DNA of 64,000 bases from contig JAJEKV010000064.1 in NCBI GenBank assembly GCA_021234155.1, forward strand, positions 930,001 through 994,000. Direction: 5' to 3'. The position numbers and the translations under genes were made by a program. This DNA comes from Isoetes taiwanensis. Taxonomy: Eukaryota > Streptophyta > Lycopodiopsida > Isoetales > Isoetaceae. Shown here piece by piece: positions 35,470-50,069 of this stretch (positions are counted from its first letter, which is position 1; the number at the start of each line of letters is the position of its first letter). The notes beneath the pieces were generated by a model. It was given only the letters and a program-made list of their open reading frames with translations, ran no database searches and was not told the origin of the DNA.

Positions 35470-36639
35470 TTTATATCTTAATATGCATTTTGGGAATTGA
35501 ACCCAAATAAATCCATTACGGATATGATGTTACAATAATCTTAAATATTGTGCATTACAAAAAAAATGTTGATAAATTATTTTCAAAGGAACTCCTGCTA
35601 TAACTAAAAGATGATCATCCATCAAGTTGATCATCCATCTCAGCCGTTCCTAAATGTTTATAAGACATTAAAAATTTTCCTTTTAAAGAAAAATCTTCTA
35701 ACTTTCTCGGACACCTAGGGAATAATGTCATGCTAAACCTAGTATTACATAAGAAAGTTCTGAAATTTAATAGTGTTCACCAAGCGATGGGGGCAAAACA
35801 AAGGGGGCCGACTAAGGAGGCAAACTCTACTGGTCACGGTCGAGTAGCCCCAACACATCAGCCAAGGAGCTCCTCTTGCTTCAAATAAATAAAAAGAATG
35901 CTTCAATGTATGAAGAGAAAAAAAATAGTGTAAGACTTTAAAATTTTTTGAACTAGTTCAAAGTAATATAAAGTAATATCGAAAAGATTAGTCTACCTTG
36001 GAAGCTCAAAACCGAATATCGGCCAGGAGATGCTAGGTAGCTAGCGAGGTACAAAAGCATGTCAAAAGAAAAGAAAACGAAAGGTAGAATATGCTTCATC
36101 ACGCCACATTCACCATCATAGAGTACTCTATCATAGCTAATCCGAACACGCCATTCGTATTTCAAACAGACTAAGATAAATATGAATAAGCTAGAAAAAT
36201 AACCAAGGCCGCTAGCAATAACACGGACATGAGTAAAAGTTGGATATCATGATTAAAAAGCTGGAGCAAAAAGCGCATTAGTTTCATCACTCCACTGCAT
36301 CTCTGCGTTTCTTAACAATGCGCAAAAAAAACTTAAACCTTATCGATAGTAGAAGCAAAGATGATAAAATTGAGAGTAGTATTGGCAAATAGATCGATGT
36401 GCCATCTAGCTCCTTGTTAACAAGAAATCAAAAGAATAGAAATCGAAGAATAGAAATGCAAATGCAAAAGAAAAACGACAAAAGTCTCCCAACAAGAACT
36501 ACGGTGATGCTCTACTCTGCTTATTCCGAACACAAAAGTGAACAAAGCGGCAACCAAAGCCATAATCTCTCCACAACTTAGGGCCAAAAAGAAATCTGAA
36601 ATCTATAGCCGATTCTGGCTGGGGCGACACTTGAACGCT
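35470..36639. other. Spacer without recognised gene
   Basis: Mostly AT-rich. A GC-richer 110-bp stretch at 35,780-35,890 and short open frames give no family match. A tRNA T-arm-like TGGGAATTGAACCCA (35,488-35,502) is present without the rest of a tRNA. Confidence 0.4.
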
Positions 36640-37860
36640 TGGCGGCTCGGCCATATTGCCCTAGCCTAATCGTTCTTTGGTTGCATCATCGTCGACCAAG
36701 GCTTCCCACATTCACTTACTGGGGGGAGGTAGAGGTGGCTCCGACCTACAAGTACTTGGGATTGAGTTCTCAACTACCACTCATTGGGATGCAGCTATCA
36801 GTTTGCGGGTCCCGGGGGTTGGAAGCATTGTATGCCATGCAGACACCTGACCACAAAGCGAGTTGTATGCACGGGGCCACCCGGTCACATTTGTTTGGGC
36901 CTTGCTTGAGGCGGTCCTTTTGTATGGGGCAGAAATGCGGGTCGGTTATATCCTCAACACCTGGAATGACCTCGGCAGGTGCAAGAAGGCCTTCTTGGCG
37001 CGGGCCCCGGTGGTGAAGTCCACGCCTCGCACCGCATCCTACTCCGGAGGCGGGCTTTCTACCCCTTCAACGGGCATTAACGCCATGTCGTTTACTTCCA
37101 AAGGTGGTCGCTATGGCTTTATACACGCTTGCCCCACCTTGCTTTGGCCGCGGCGATGGGTCCCCAACGTCCCAAATCTGGCGGAAAAAGATAAACAAAC
37201 TCGGTGGTTCTCCGGGGTGTGCTAGCATAAGCGATGCATCGGTCGGGCGAAGAAAGATCGCTGAGGCACTTAAAGCGTACCCTAGATGCTACTTTCCCGC
37301 CACAGCTTCGGGATCGCAGGTCAGCGCATGTTAGGCGGCACACTATCCGAGAACAAGTCAATCCTAGGCTCACAAGAGGCCCACACGCATTTGTACACCC
37401 AACCCATGAAGAAGCTTGACTTATAGCTTCCATTCGCGCGGTACATCGCCTACATTGAAGCAGGTGTTGGCCAGGGGAACCGCGAACAAAGGCTTTTGGG
37501 TGTTGCCACAGAGGCGCGATTGAGGATGAATGTTATACCCCTCTGGTCACCTTGACATTTGCCCATATCCAGAAGGCGTATGTTGGACATTACTGAGTGC
37601 TGTCATGCCTCCATGAGGTTATGGATCTACGGACTTCGTTGTAATCCCTGAGGATGGTATATTGAACTGTCCTATGCAATTGTACAGTGTGCCGATGCTT
37701 ATTAATGCTAAGATCTTTCCCTCGAAAACCCTTGGCTTCCCCGGTTTAATCCCGATTAGTAATAAACTTTGTCGCTTTCTCTTGTTTGGGTCCCATAGGC
37801 CAATTGGTCTCCGTGGGCGCTAAAAACCTATTTCTATTCTATTCTATTCTATTCTATTCT
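36640..37860 (+). mobile_element. Plus-strand LINE, 5'-truncated (RT C-terminus to (ATTCT)n tail)
   Basis: Coding remnant from about 36,640: YKYLGLSSQLP, then GLEALYAMQTPDHKA, LLEAVLLYGAEM, TWNDLGRCKKAFLARA. These are the thumb and C-terminal landmarks of the LINE RT here (compare YKYLGL, GLKALYA, LVQSVVLYG in the element at 54,937-57,655). The 3' end has a GGCC/AATT/GGTC stem-loop near 37,796-37,815, then GGGCGCTAAAAACCTA and ATTCT repeats at 37,831-37,860. Its tail is the plus-strand counterpart of 1-460. Confidence 0.75.
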
Positions 37861-40521
37861 TTGTTGCGGAATAAATTCCGCCAATCAACCCTTTTTCCGG
37901 ATCGATGGCGTGGATAAATCTCAACTATTCGTCGTTTAAAACTATTCCGGTAGGAATTTCAATTTTCTTTTTATTGATTAAAATGGATTGGTCAGAATAT
38001 AATAGGCCCAAAAAAAATGGATTTGAATGTTTATTTAATGAAAGTTTGCCGCCGCGCTCTTTATTAGTTTTCTTGGATCATTGGATCTCAACATATTGCT
38101 AGAAATATGCTAAATTTAGGGTTGAGGAATATACCACCTCGTGCCCATGTATAAAATAATGCTCCCCATCAATGCAAACAATACATACAAAATACTTGTT
38201 AAAAAAGAGCAATACATGGCCCCGAACCATTGCAAAATAAACTTAAAATGGAAGCAGAGCAAATGTAGAAATGAAAGCTTTTGGATGCCTTGAAAAAAAT
38301 TGTGCCCGTTCATGCAATCCGCTCATGACATTGCCAATTCCTTCAAAAGACTTTTGCTTTCTCCTTATCAGACAACAATATTAGGAAGTTGTTCGAGATT
38401 AGGGCACAAAAACCCATTTTTGCATATTTGTTTGGAAAGTTTAAATCATTATTGAAAAATCCCAACTCAAGCGATGATGCTACAATAAAAAGTCTGTGAC
38501 AACCAAAAGAAGACATCACCAACATAAAATTGCAAAATATAACCTTTGGGGTTTAGCTCTTGGATACTAAAAAGATGAAAAGGCGCAAAAAAACCCATTG
38601 AAAATGGTGCAGAATAACATACCTAATCCTAGAGCTGCAAAACACTCATTTATACACAACACCACAAAACATCATCTAATGGAACATGTGCCAATAGTCA
38701 TATTTTTTGTCAACTTGATCCAGCATACATTCATAGACGTTAGTCTCTTTGCACGAGAACAAATAAAAAGTTTGTACTACCAGCTCCAAACAAGGTCCAA
38801 AAAAATAGATGGATGGTATAATTCCAACATCTAAAAACAAAAAGATATTAAGGTTGACGCATAACGCATAACGACAACCGTACCTATAAACCAAAAAGGT
38901 GGTTAAAAGGGAGAGCTTTAAACTGCATCAGCTTGAAAAATTTTGAAATGCTATGAAGACAAGATGAAATTGACATCCAATTGTGCACCAGTCTCAAAGC
39001 AAACAATCTCTTGAAAATCTCAACACAATTCAATGTCAATGCATGAAGTCACTCACTATAAACATAACATTACCACAACTACATAATCATGACATGGTGC
39101 AATATCAAGCTCAAACCTACTAATGTATATGTCAAATGCCTATTTGATTTGGCCCTGAAGCCAGAACAACTTTCTATATCAAACAATTTTGGTAAGTTTT
39201 TTGGCGTCTTATTCATTTTCCACACCTCACATGAAAACGCAAGGGAGTAATTTATCTAATGGGGTCCATGATTTTTCTAAATGGATGGGTCCTTGATTTT
39301 CCCAAATGGATGGGTCTTATTCACTCAAGAAAACCCTTTTTCAAAAAATTGGTCTAGTCATTTTCTATTTAAAGTGCATAAAATGCTTAGTCATCATATG
39401 ACATGCCACACCATCCAAAGGAATGCCATGTCACCATGGAGAAAAAAATGTTTTTTCTTTAAGTTGCCAAATTGTTCCGCGGCACATTTTCATTTTTCCA
39501 CTTCTTCATATTTTGCCATCTCACCATATTTGCCACCTCACCATACTCATGCCATGTCATCTCATGATTTTTGTGATATACCACTTTCAAAGAAAAAAAA
39601 AATTTGCTTGCTCTTTTATGCCACCTCATCATTTCTAAAGGCTATAGCATTGCCACGCACCTTGTCCATACCATTCCACTCGCATTGTCACTGCACCAAC
39701 GGCAAATTTCGACCACAACAACATGCTAAAACCTAAGGCATCGCCAGATTCACTGTGATTTGGCACACCATGTCATTACATATGTGGGGGTGGGGTTTGT
39801 TTTTGTTTTTTAGGGAGGGGCATGTGAGATTTAGGGGCACTAACAAGAAAACCTACTTATCTCACTAAACAAAGACCTTTTTCATAAAAAATGGCCTATT
39901 ATTTTCTATCTAAAGTGCATAAAAATGCTTAGTCATCACGCGACATGCCATGCTATCCAAAGAAAATGGCATGTCACCATGGAGAAATATGTTTTTAAAT
40001 GTTGCCAAATTATCTATGCACATTCTTCATTTTACCACCCCTTCTGTATTTTCCCACCTTACCATCCTCATACCATATCATCTCCCATCATTTTGCATAT
40101 AGTAGTCTTGTTGCCTCATCATTTCTAGTGCCATATCATTACCATGTCACCTTATGTACCACTATTCTCGGGCTTTGCATTGCCACTCGACACCAACAAA
40201 CCAATGCAAACACAACTTGCAAAAAAACTAAGGCCAACAATCCATCACCGTGGGGAAGACATTAGGTGCAACTGGGAAAGGTCACTCGAAACTTGTTTGG
40301 GGTTTGCCTTCCGTATGACCTCCCCTCGGAGGTCAGAGGCGTATAAGGTGCTAAACGCTGCTTCGAAATGGGAAAAGGTTGCCACCAATGCGTCGGTATG
40401 GGCGTCATTAGAAAACCCAAGTATTTGCCTATTCTGACAAAGATAGGGGCTCCAAATGGCGATTTTGACTTTGCCATTTTCTCCAAGAAGAACAAAAGTA
40501 GCTCATGCCCAATACATTTGT
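37861..40521. other. AT-rich spacer, duplicate of 461-3,136
   Basis: No gene. It contains both units of the 420-bp direct repeat (about 39,320-39,735 and 39,860-40,240), each with small indels relative to block A. Confidence 0.6.
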
Positions 40522-40799
40522 AGTAAAAGTAAAAAGTAAAGTAAAGTAAATATATTCACTATCTCATAGAGACCCTACTGGTCTAGAGACGAATCCATCG
40601 AAAAGAAACATAAAGGTGCTACAAAATGAGGGACAAATCAGTCCACTGGCATTTGAAAAGAAATCCTCACGAACTTGCCATATCTCCTCAAGGAGAGATG
40701 CAAGTGACCGCTGCGAATCAAAATCAGATATACATTTCAAAGATCCAGGCTTTCAATCCATGACGATCTCTATGGTCAGATATACCGATAGGCACAAGA

Positions 40800-43615
40800 A
40801 AATGATGTTCATCTTCAACTTCTTAGAGCCACAAACTTCACATGTTCTCCCGTCCCTAGGAATTCACGCCATCGCCCACACTCAATTCATAGGTGATGGG
40901 AGCTAACCTCATCCCACAAATCAAGTGTTGGTGTGCTCCTAGGTAAAATGATCAAGGAGATATTGCCGCATGTGTAGGTGACCATAGGATTAATCCTCGC
41001 TTATAGAATTCCATTTTTCCTTTATGATTTGCCCATATTTTATCAAGAACTTTTAACCTCTAATCCATTCTGTCCCTTTCCGATTTGTGTAGGCATATCT
41101 CCATTGAGATGCTCACTGCTTGTTTCTAATACCTTATAATGCAATCTATCCGGACGCTAGAGATTGAACTCTAAGTACATATATCTTATAAATTGGCAAG
41201 AGCTCCGCTTCTAAAGGCAATATTCCCGCTTCTCGCAGTAAAGATCGCATTGGGTACGAGTTTTAGAGTTTAAAGCTCATCCATCGTAAAGCCGCTTCGC
41301 ATGCATTCAATGCTTTTCCCATTTCTTATGATAGCCCCCTCGTCCCTATACTTGGCAAACCATATAGGGCCATTGGTTGCACGAAAGTTTCTATACAATT
41401 AATGGTGGCGATAGTCCAACCCCCACAATTGAATTGTACAGACGACATTTTGCCCAGATTCCGGGGCCAGTGCTCTTCGGCCAGATTTACTCTTTTGCCC
41501 ATCGCAACATTCCATGTATAAGTATCTCAAGTATCTCTAGGCCCAAATATTGAATTATATACATGTTCCACCACCTATCCGGCATAGTATAAATTATATA
41601 CTTTTCTAGTACCAAACACCATGACTTTTGTCTTTCCAGATTTACGCCATCTCTCGAAGCTCATAAAACCTTTTCAATACATTTAGATGTTTTTGCAAAC
41701 CCGTCTCTGTGATCGCGTAATAAGAACTATATCATCCGTGATAGAGCAAAGAGTTGTACTAAATATCTATAATAAATGCCCTCCAAGTAATTTTTCTTAA
41801 GCCACTCTTCAAGCTCATCAATGTATACCCAAAGAGCGCTGGTGATGCCGACAATCTTGCTTCACTCCAATGTTGCTAATAATTTGCTTATTTGATTTCT
41901 CACTTAAAGGAAAACAAAGCCGACAATTACCTTGTCATATAGGCGCCGCAAACATGGCTCTTATTTCACGCCGACCCCAAGATCCTCCAAACGCCGCATT
42001 AGCTTGTTTCGTGGAACCAGACAAAGGCCTTTATGGAAAATCAACGAAGCACGCATAAGTAGCTTTATCCCCGCTTTTGAATCTTCTATAAGCTCTCCTA
42101 TAACTAACAAATGATCAAGGGTAGAGTACCCAATTTAAAACCCGCTTTGTGCACGCGGTTCGAGATTGTTATTTTCCGTACCATTTTGAAAGTTTTGCTC
42201 TAGCACTATCCCAAATAACTTTGCCATGGTAATCGCTTTATCATTATTGTGCGATAATTATTTACATCCCGCTTATCTCCCCTTTGTGGATGGGGACAAT
42301 TCAATAACTTACAATCCGAGGAAAACGAATGCCATAGTCAATTAAATGTAATTAGCTATTTCAATAATCATTTGATCTCCAAAGACATCTAAGCAACTCT
42401 ACTTTAAGCCCCCGATGCATCCGCAGCCTTTGCCATTTGCCATTTTCAGATACCTCGTAAACATCCTTTGTTGTGATAAGCTCGATCAAAAAACACCCAC
42501 CAGCCTCAATATCTTGTGCATTGTCTTTATAGTACGTGTTTTGATATGTGTATACATTTGCTCTCGTCCACCTCGGCCCTACCGCGGATTTTGTGCATTC
42601 ATATGCTTCCAAAATTCTGGGCGGATGGCATATCGACCTTATCATATAACTCGCTTTGTATTTTTAACATAAAGGCCCTCTTTTTTCTTTTTAGCATTCC
42701 CCTTATATTCTTAAATGCGCTTTCCTGACCCCTTCATGCCCTTCGCAGATTTTTCCTTGCCACCGACATTCATTATCAAACTAGAGTCTATCTTTCTTCC
42801 TTTTCGGAGTTAAAGATGAGAAAACAAGTTTTGGCCTCTAGCACTTTATTCTTGAATACTGCCCGCTCCACATGATCCTCGCTAAGGTACCCAATTGTCA
42901 AAGAGCTATTTTACCTCTTTTACATACTTTCGCTTATCTAGTATAGTTCAGCAGAAGAAAGGAGCTACATCTCGGCTTTGCTTTTTTTACCGGTTTCCCA
43001 TACCATTGATTATATTATCTTATGTATGTACATTTCCATTCTCAGGCCAATTATATGCCGTGCCTCGACTTCCTCCATCCATAAAGGATCCTGGTTCTTC
43101 CTGTAGAAACCAAGAGGCTTGCAAATCTTTAATGCGTGCATTAAAATCTCCTCCTAATAATGATGCATCCTTCTTGAGAAAAAAAAATTTGCAATATCTT
43201 GGCTCGATATATAAATGGGTCTTCTCTAAAGCCCATCCCGGTTATATATATTAGCAAAATGCAAGGCCGTGCAAAATAGCACAAAGCCAAAAAATCTTAA
43301 GTGAACCGCTTATCTCAAACCATGCATATTGTAAAAAATCACATACCTTAATAAGTTTAATCCGTGAGCAATGTCCTGCCTCGCATAGCAAAGTTAATCC
43401 TCCCTCACCTCGCCCAAAACCTCGTTGATCTTATTTTGCTCGTGGGCTAGAAGTTCCATTATAACCCTTAAGTTCTCGCAGTTCATTTGTTTCATGTGCC
43501 CATGTCTCTACTAGTAACAAATAAATCTATTTTCTCAATAAAATCATGTGCACTAATAGCTTTGAATTCGTGAAAACCTCCAATATTCCGTTTATACAAG
43601 CCCGTAGGGTCACTA
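40800..43615 (-). pseudogene. LINE B1 ORF2 (endonuclease/RT, heavily frame-shifted)
   Basis: Collinear with 3,420-6,222. Only short pieces stay in frame, such as ITTKDVYEV near 42,470 and the endonuclease start TLRACI at 43,612. The TAG between ORF1 and ORF2 is preserved. Domain content is as in A1. Confidence 0.75.
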
Positions 43616-43621
43616 ATTCCT

Positions 43622-44590
43622 ACTTACTTCTTGGCACAAATTTGCTATTGGTAAGAATAAATTACCTCATCTCGGATGAATGCCCTCGGACCCTCTCAAG
43701 GCATGTTCTTTTACTTTGTTCCATTCCTCCTCCATAATTCGAAAATACCCTAAAAGTTAGATCATGATCCGACCCATATATTCTTATAATCTTTGAGATT
43801 TGTACGATGCACAAGACTCTCGCTTTGCCTCGGTGTTTGCAAATTTTATAATAATGGGCCTAGGCTTGCCGCCATTTTACCAACTCAGTAAGCTCAATCA
43901 ATCAAGGGTTCACTTAAAAACATAGTAGATTGGAAAAAATCCTACTACATTCTTAATTTCTTCGTTTTTTGCTTCTTCTATACCAGACAATTTCAGATTA
44001 CATGCTTTGCGTTCTCTAGCTTCTTTCTCCTCAAAAAAAAAACCCGGAGCAACGTCTTCTGATTGGAACTCTCCATTTCCATAAGCTTCTGTTGGCTGAA
44101 CTGTTTCCAAAATTGTCTTGAGATCCTTTCCCTATGTCTTTTGTAATTCAATTAACTTTCTGTTCTGATCTTCTAATTGCATCACTCTTGCCTTGGTTTC
44201 TCTTAATTCCTCTAGAAGGTAATGCAGAAGATCAAATTGGCTAAAATCGAAAGGCCTACCTCCAGGTGTCATCGCATGAATAGGATGAATGTGTGTTGGG
44301 ACACCTGAGGATTCAGCAGGAGTCGATGCTGCCACAGCAACCGCAGGACTTGCAAGTCCAATTCCAGATGCTGCCACCATCGGAACTTTTCCTCCGGTCT
44401 GTTTTTTCTTCTCTCTTTGCATACTGGGTTCTCTGATGTCCACTGCGGAATACCCCATGTAGAAAACGAGCTCGGGGGGGGGGGAGGGCATTATCATAAG
44501 GCTTCCCGGAGGAAAACTGCCAGAAAGGCCACCTCGTAAACATTTTTGGGGTCCATCTCCGGGCTTGCCCTCTCGTGAGGTAGGTAGCCA
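43622..44590 (-). pseudogene. LINE B1 ORF1 (coiled-coil and RRM-like)
   Basis: Better preserved than A1 in its N-terminal half: MQREKKKQTGGKV, IGLASPAVAVAAS, then DLLHYLLEELRETKARVMQL as the coiled coil, then the same internal TAG as A1. After it come ACNLKLSGIEEAKNEEIK and a second shared stop. This serves as the reference for the A1 coiled coil. Confidence 0.75.
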
Positions 44591-44625
44591 AGAAAGTCCC
44601 TCGGCCTTGTTCGACTTGAAGAAGG

Positions 44626-45205
<580 letters not shown>

Positions 45206-45264
45206 GGGGAGGGAGGGAGGGAGGGAGGGAGGGAGGGAGGGAGGGAGGGAGGGATGGATGGATG

Positions 45265-45356
<92 letters not shown>
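45206..45356. repeat. Compound microsatellite (GGGA)n-(GGAT)n-(GATA)n, copy B
   Basis: As 7,826-7,990, with more GGGA units and fewer GGAT and GATA units. It forms the SINE tail on the minus strand. Confidence 0.95.
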
Positions 45357-45358
<2 letters not shown>

Positions 45359-45563
45359 ATGAATTTTAACGTCACGCCCACTAGGGCAAAGATCCAACCT
45401 GACATGTGACCGCACACCACACTACATTGTTCATTGGGCCCCGCCTCAACCACTTTACATTGCTATGTGGATTTTGACACCCAATTCGGAGTGCGATTCT
45501 CCAAGGTCCCGGAACTTCGAGACCTATAGTTGCAAGAACTAGTGTGTTACCACTAGATCAAAC
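45357..45563 (-). mobile_element. tRNA-derived SINE, copy 2
   Basis: Same ends and A box as copy 1. The B-box region reads with a small insertion (GTCCCGGAACTTCGAG on the plus strand), and several CAG sites differ from copies 1 and 3. Confidence 0.8.
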
Positions 45564-45600
45564 CGAGAGAGAGAGAGAGAGGGAGAGAGAGAGAGAGAGA
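45564..45600. repeat. (GA)n microsatellite
   Basis: GA repeats with one GG interruption between SINE copy 2 and the LINE B3 3' end. Confidence 0.95.
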
Positions 45601-45899
45601 TGAAATGTATTACGTCTATAGGAGGCCTCTCAGCCCTATCGGGCGACAAGTGTTACAAATCACAATAAAACAAAGAGATGAGTCTCCTAGTCCTCATCTA
45701 AATCCTCACTCTCACTCATATACTCATCATCATCTATTAAAACATTTAGACTTTTAGTATATGTTTCTCTAAAGTCTAATGCTTCTACAATATATGCACC
45801 TATCTTATCTCACCGCTTTCAATGAGAAAACATATCAAGATCATATGCTATTATGTCATGCCGGGCTCTTATCGAAGTATATGTTTGGGCACTTTAATA

Positions 45900-48800
45900 A
45901 AAAGTGTTCTTCATCTTCTACATCATCATCACTACGACTTTGCAAGTCCGCATTGTTCGTGGGAATTTTCTGCCCCATCTTCCAATTTCCACTCCCAATC
46001 GATGTGAACTAAGACGATCCCGCATATAGAATGTCTTTTCTTAATTGATATGTTATCCTTCAAGTAGCCGCTACTTCGGATCGGATTCATGATTTGCCTA
46101 TATAGGATCATCTTGGTTTTAGGACTCCGCCCGCAGTTTAGCTTTCACCTTCAAATGTATCCATTGTCCGAAGCTTATTCTCATGCACTAAAACCGAAGT
46201 CTTCCCGCCAATGTCCCATTTAAGGAGCCAATTTTTCACATCCGCAAAACCATCCCTTATGCTCACTAGCCATCATAGACTTATACGGAAGTCTTGTGCT
46301 TTTCATCTTACGCACCTTCCTAAAATATCTAATGCATCTAAGAATAGCTTCCCCTTCAAGAGACATGAACCGGATTCAGCTAGCATCATCGAGGGTTATG
46401 GGTCCCGTACCTTGACACCCAATTCTAGGCGTAAGAATCTTTTCAAAACCTGCTCAATGTCTCCCCATAGGCACTGTGGTAGACTCGGGCCCCAAATCTC
46501 ACAACCATACAACACCACAGTTTGCACCAGTGATTGAAAAAGTCTCATTTTAAGCTGCCATGACCATAGAAAAATCCTTCTGCACATGCTTTGCATAGCA
46601 TACAATGCCTTCAAATCCGCCTTCAACCCGTTGAGTAATGCAAGCATTCCATTTGTGATTCCCCGCATAACTAATCCCAAATATTTATAAGCATCACACG
46701 CCTCAATATTGCTGCCCTTGAATTTAAACCTCGATTCTTGCTTAAGAGCACCAACCGGCATAATGTTAGTCTTTTCAAGATTCACTTGCATGCCCGTTGT
46801 GTCACGTAAATCTGCCAAGCTGTCCAAAAGTTGTTTGCATGTGTTCTCGTGTCCTTGCAAAATCACCACATCATCTGCATACATTAGTAATTGGATCACA
46901 TATCCATTTAGATCTACCCCCAGCACTATTCCATTGATCCATTCCTCAAGGCCATCAATGAACAGCCCAAACAATGTCGAGGACATTGGGCACCCTTGCT
47001 TAACTCCGGCATTACTTACAACACAATCCTCGGACATCTAAGCATAGGGAAAGGATAATTTGGACCGAGAACCTTTCATATATAGCACACGCCCGCTTGC
47101 CTTAAGTGTTTGGGTACTTTTATCTTTTCCATCCGTTCCCGTAGTAGCTTAGCCCTCGGTACCTTATCAAAAGCCTTTCTAAAGTCAATAAAAGAAACAT
47201 ATACGGGCTTTTTCGTACCTTTAACAGAGTCAAATATGGTCTTCAATGTGAGCAAATGATCTGTTGTGGATCGATTTGGCCTAAATCCTGCTTGAGTTTC
47301 TGCACGAGCCTTATGTTCTTCCGCCCACTTACTAATCTTCTTCTCCAAAATTGTGGCCAATAGTTTTGAGAACACACTACTCACCATAAGTGTTCTATAA
47401 TTATTTGCCTCCGTTTTTGGTCCACTCTTATGGATAGGGACTACTCGGTTCTTTTGCCACTCAGTGGGAATTCCCTCCTTCATGGCAGCAGTAAACATAT
47501 TAGCAATAAGCACATGGAGATCCAGTGGTGGCCCATTTCGGATGCTCCGCGATAACCCGTATATGTCTCTTTGCTTTTCCATTAGCAAGTTGAGCAATGC
47601 CTTCAATTATATATCATCCTCCGTGAAGGCTAAATCAGATCTGATTTTTCCATACGCAACAACACTACTATCATAATATAGTTTGGCAACATGATTGTAT
47701 AAATCCATGGCCTCAAGCGGAATCTCTGATTGTTTTTTGCTTTGCAGCTTGCTCCAAAAGTGTTTAGGCTCATCTAGATAATGATCTACGAGCGTCTCTT
47801 GCTGCCTCTTTATGAATTTTCGTTTCTTCATCCTTACCAAACTTCTATATTTCTTTTTTAGTGTTGGCTTCTCTTCTTGGACACATCTATGGAGCAGTTT
47901 TTACGGCTGCGCACTCATGGTCAAACCATGAGTTGCATTTAAGCCCTTTCTCGACTCTAGATGAAGTAAAGCTTTGCTTTCGACCCCCCTCAAGAATCTT
48001 ATGTATATTTGCAGACCGATACTTTGTAGCATTTCCATCCCAGCTCATGCACTTAATCATATCTTCTACCTTCGCGTTCAAAAAGGCCAGCCCGCTTTTG
48101 GATTAAGCCTCACCGGATTGGTTCCCTTTATTGTTTTTGGTACATCCTCGTTCTTAATGGGCAGCAACAAATCGTAAGGGCACATGATCGTATTCTATGT
48201 ACTCCTCTAGAACCATAAAATCATTAATTTCTTCCAAAGGTTTGATCTGAAGCAATCACATAATCAACCACGCTTCTTCCTCTACATGTGTGTGTCTGAC
48301 GATTGAGGGAACTTAGCAATCCCATTGCATATAAGAAGCCCGCCATCGCAAAGTGCGAGATTGAGAAGTTTGTCTTCCCCGGACCGAAAGTGACCACGGT
48401 ATCATCCGATTCCCTATACCATCCGTGGTGCCTTCAAATCTGATTCTTCCATTGTTTCTAGCCATAAAGGATCACAATTGCCCAGATATGTAGTTGCTTG
48501 CTTATTTCCCGCCCCGCAATTAAAATCTCCTACTATTATGACATTTCCCTTATCTTGATATCTCATGATATCTTGTTCAAGCTCAAAACATGTCTTCTCC
48601 ATTAGCATCCGAAGTTCGGTATGCTTGCTTATGCCGTGGTGCAAAGCAACATGTTTGCTACATAGAATGTGTTAACTCCTTGAATTGTGAACCAAATATA
48701 TTGGTGATTAGGATCTTTTAACACCATGTATCGATCTCTAAATGCTTCTCTCACATAGCATGCAACTCCTCCATTGCCGTTATCTCCATCTCTGAATCTA

Positions 48801-48979
48801 TGATTATATACTGAGTAAACATTCTCAAATCCTTCAATTTCTGGTAGCTCAAAAAGATCATGCTCTTTTGTCTCTAGAAAACATATTACATCAGCTTGTG
48901 CAATTACTTCTTGCATACTAAGAATCTTATCAACAGTAAGTCTATTTATATTCCAAACTATTATTCTGAGGGCCTCCAC
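45900..48979 (-). pseudogene. LINE B3 ORF2: APE endonuclease and reverse transcriptase
   Basis: Endonuclease from 48,979 (ALRIIVWNINRL, FLETKEHD, VGDFNCGAGN). RT in two frames: 47,606-47,076 (AGFRPNRSTTDHL, FIDFRKAFDKVPR) and 47,037-46,396 (GVKQGCPMSSTLFGLFIDG, LLMYADDVVIL, DAYKYLGLVM, LVQTVVLYGCEIWG). Most breaks fall at CAG/CTG positions where A3 reads normally, and vice versa. A composite of both copies would be largely open. Confidence 0.8.
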
Positions 48980-48985
48980 GCTTCC

Positions 48986-49965
48986 CTATTCTTCAATGAA
49001 AGCTTTACCTTTCTTCCAAGTGACCTTCTTATTCTGTGCTTTCGCTTCTTTCACCTTCTCAAGTTCTTGTTTTTTCAATACCATCTGCTCTTTTGTTAGA
49101 TCATCATTAATCCAGATGGATTTATCTTTCAACTTGTATCTGTTTTTAATCACAGCAAACCTTGCATCTCTATTCAAAAATCTAACAAGGACATGTCTAG
49201 TATATGTACCTTTCCTTCCAATGCGAAAAGCCTCTGTAATGCCGCTGTTCTGCACTCCTAGCTCCTCCGTCAATAGTTTCTCAACAATGCACATTGTATT
49301 CTCATTCTCGCCTCCATCAGCCCTACAATACGAAGATTCATTGACCTTTGCTTCTGTTCTTGCTCTTCCATATATGCTTGAATTGACGCAACAAATCCAA
49401 ATCTGCGGGCTCAGAATGTATAACGACTCATTTCTGATTTTTTCGATTTGCTCCTTTAGCTGCCTTGTCGTCTCTTCGCCATCAGCTTTAATTTTATCTA
49501 GTGTCTGCTGTTGCACATCCAGCATTGGCCGACCTTGTGTTTCAAGTCTCACTGCCTCTATTTCCTCTTTCATTTTTGCATTCTCCTGACGAATCTCTTC
49601 AAAAGCTATCTGAAAATCATTGTGTAGCGATATCTTTACCTCCTTTATCATATCTTGCATCACGGTATTCATGAACTCCTTCAGAAACTCCTTTTTGAAC
49701 TCCTTCAGCATCGTCTTCATACTATCTGCCATTACATTCAGCATTTTCTTCTGAAAGGCCTTGTCTTGCTTGGATAGCATATCCTCAGGGTCGGAACTTT
49801 CCACCTCGGACTCTACATCTGTGCCTTTGTCAGATTCCGATTCATCACTCCCACATTTTTCTTGAGGGGTACATTTTTTGACTCGTGCCTCTGCAGCAGA
49901 AGGTCGTGGACCTTGGTGGAAGATCCCCCATCTCGCTTCTTCTTGGCCACCTTGGTAGCGCCCAT
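48986..49965 (-). CDS. LINE B3 ORF1: coiled-coil/RRM-like RNA-binding protein
   Basis: The best ORF1 in the window. The start is ATG at 49,965 (MGATKVAKKKRDGG) just inside the element. One frame break near 49,860 separates this basic N-terminus from a 272-codon stretch (49,804-48,986). That stretch has an acidic segment (ESSDPEDMLSK), a long coiled coil (about residues 10-125), an RRM-like part (GVQNSGITEAFRIGRK, RHVLVRFLNRDARFAVIKN) and a basic C-terminus (VTWKKGKAFIEE) ending in UAG. In LINEs such proteins trimerise and coat element RNA. The following codons are open in the same frame into ORF2. Confidence 0.75.
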
Positions 49966-49974
49966 CTTCCCGCC

Positions 49975-50067
<93 letters not shown>
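49975..50067. repeat. (GA)n microsatellite between LINE B3 and Harbinger 1
   Basis: About 46 GA units with one AAG interruption. LINE B3's 5' end lies to the left and the Harbinger terminal repeat begins 3 bp to the right. Confidence 0.95.

Positions 50068-50069
<2 letters not shown>

Larger units (their letters stand above)
45601..49974 (-). mobile_element. LINE B3: full-length non-LTR retrotransposon (duplicate of A3)
   Basis: 4.4 kb, flanked by GA/TC tracts at both ends. The 5' end is GGCGGGAAGATGGGCGC directly after (TC)n. The 3' end has a stem-loop and ATACATTTCATC. ORF1 is almost intact here. Absent from the otherwise equivalent SINE-(GA)n-Harbinger site at 58,633-58,676. Confidence 0.88.

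Noticed and set aside
35488-35502. tRNA-like T-arm TGGGAATTGAACCCA (minus strand GGGTTCAATTCCC)
   Set aside because: No acceptor, D or anticodon arm at the right distances; at best a SINE or tRNA relic.
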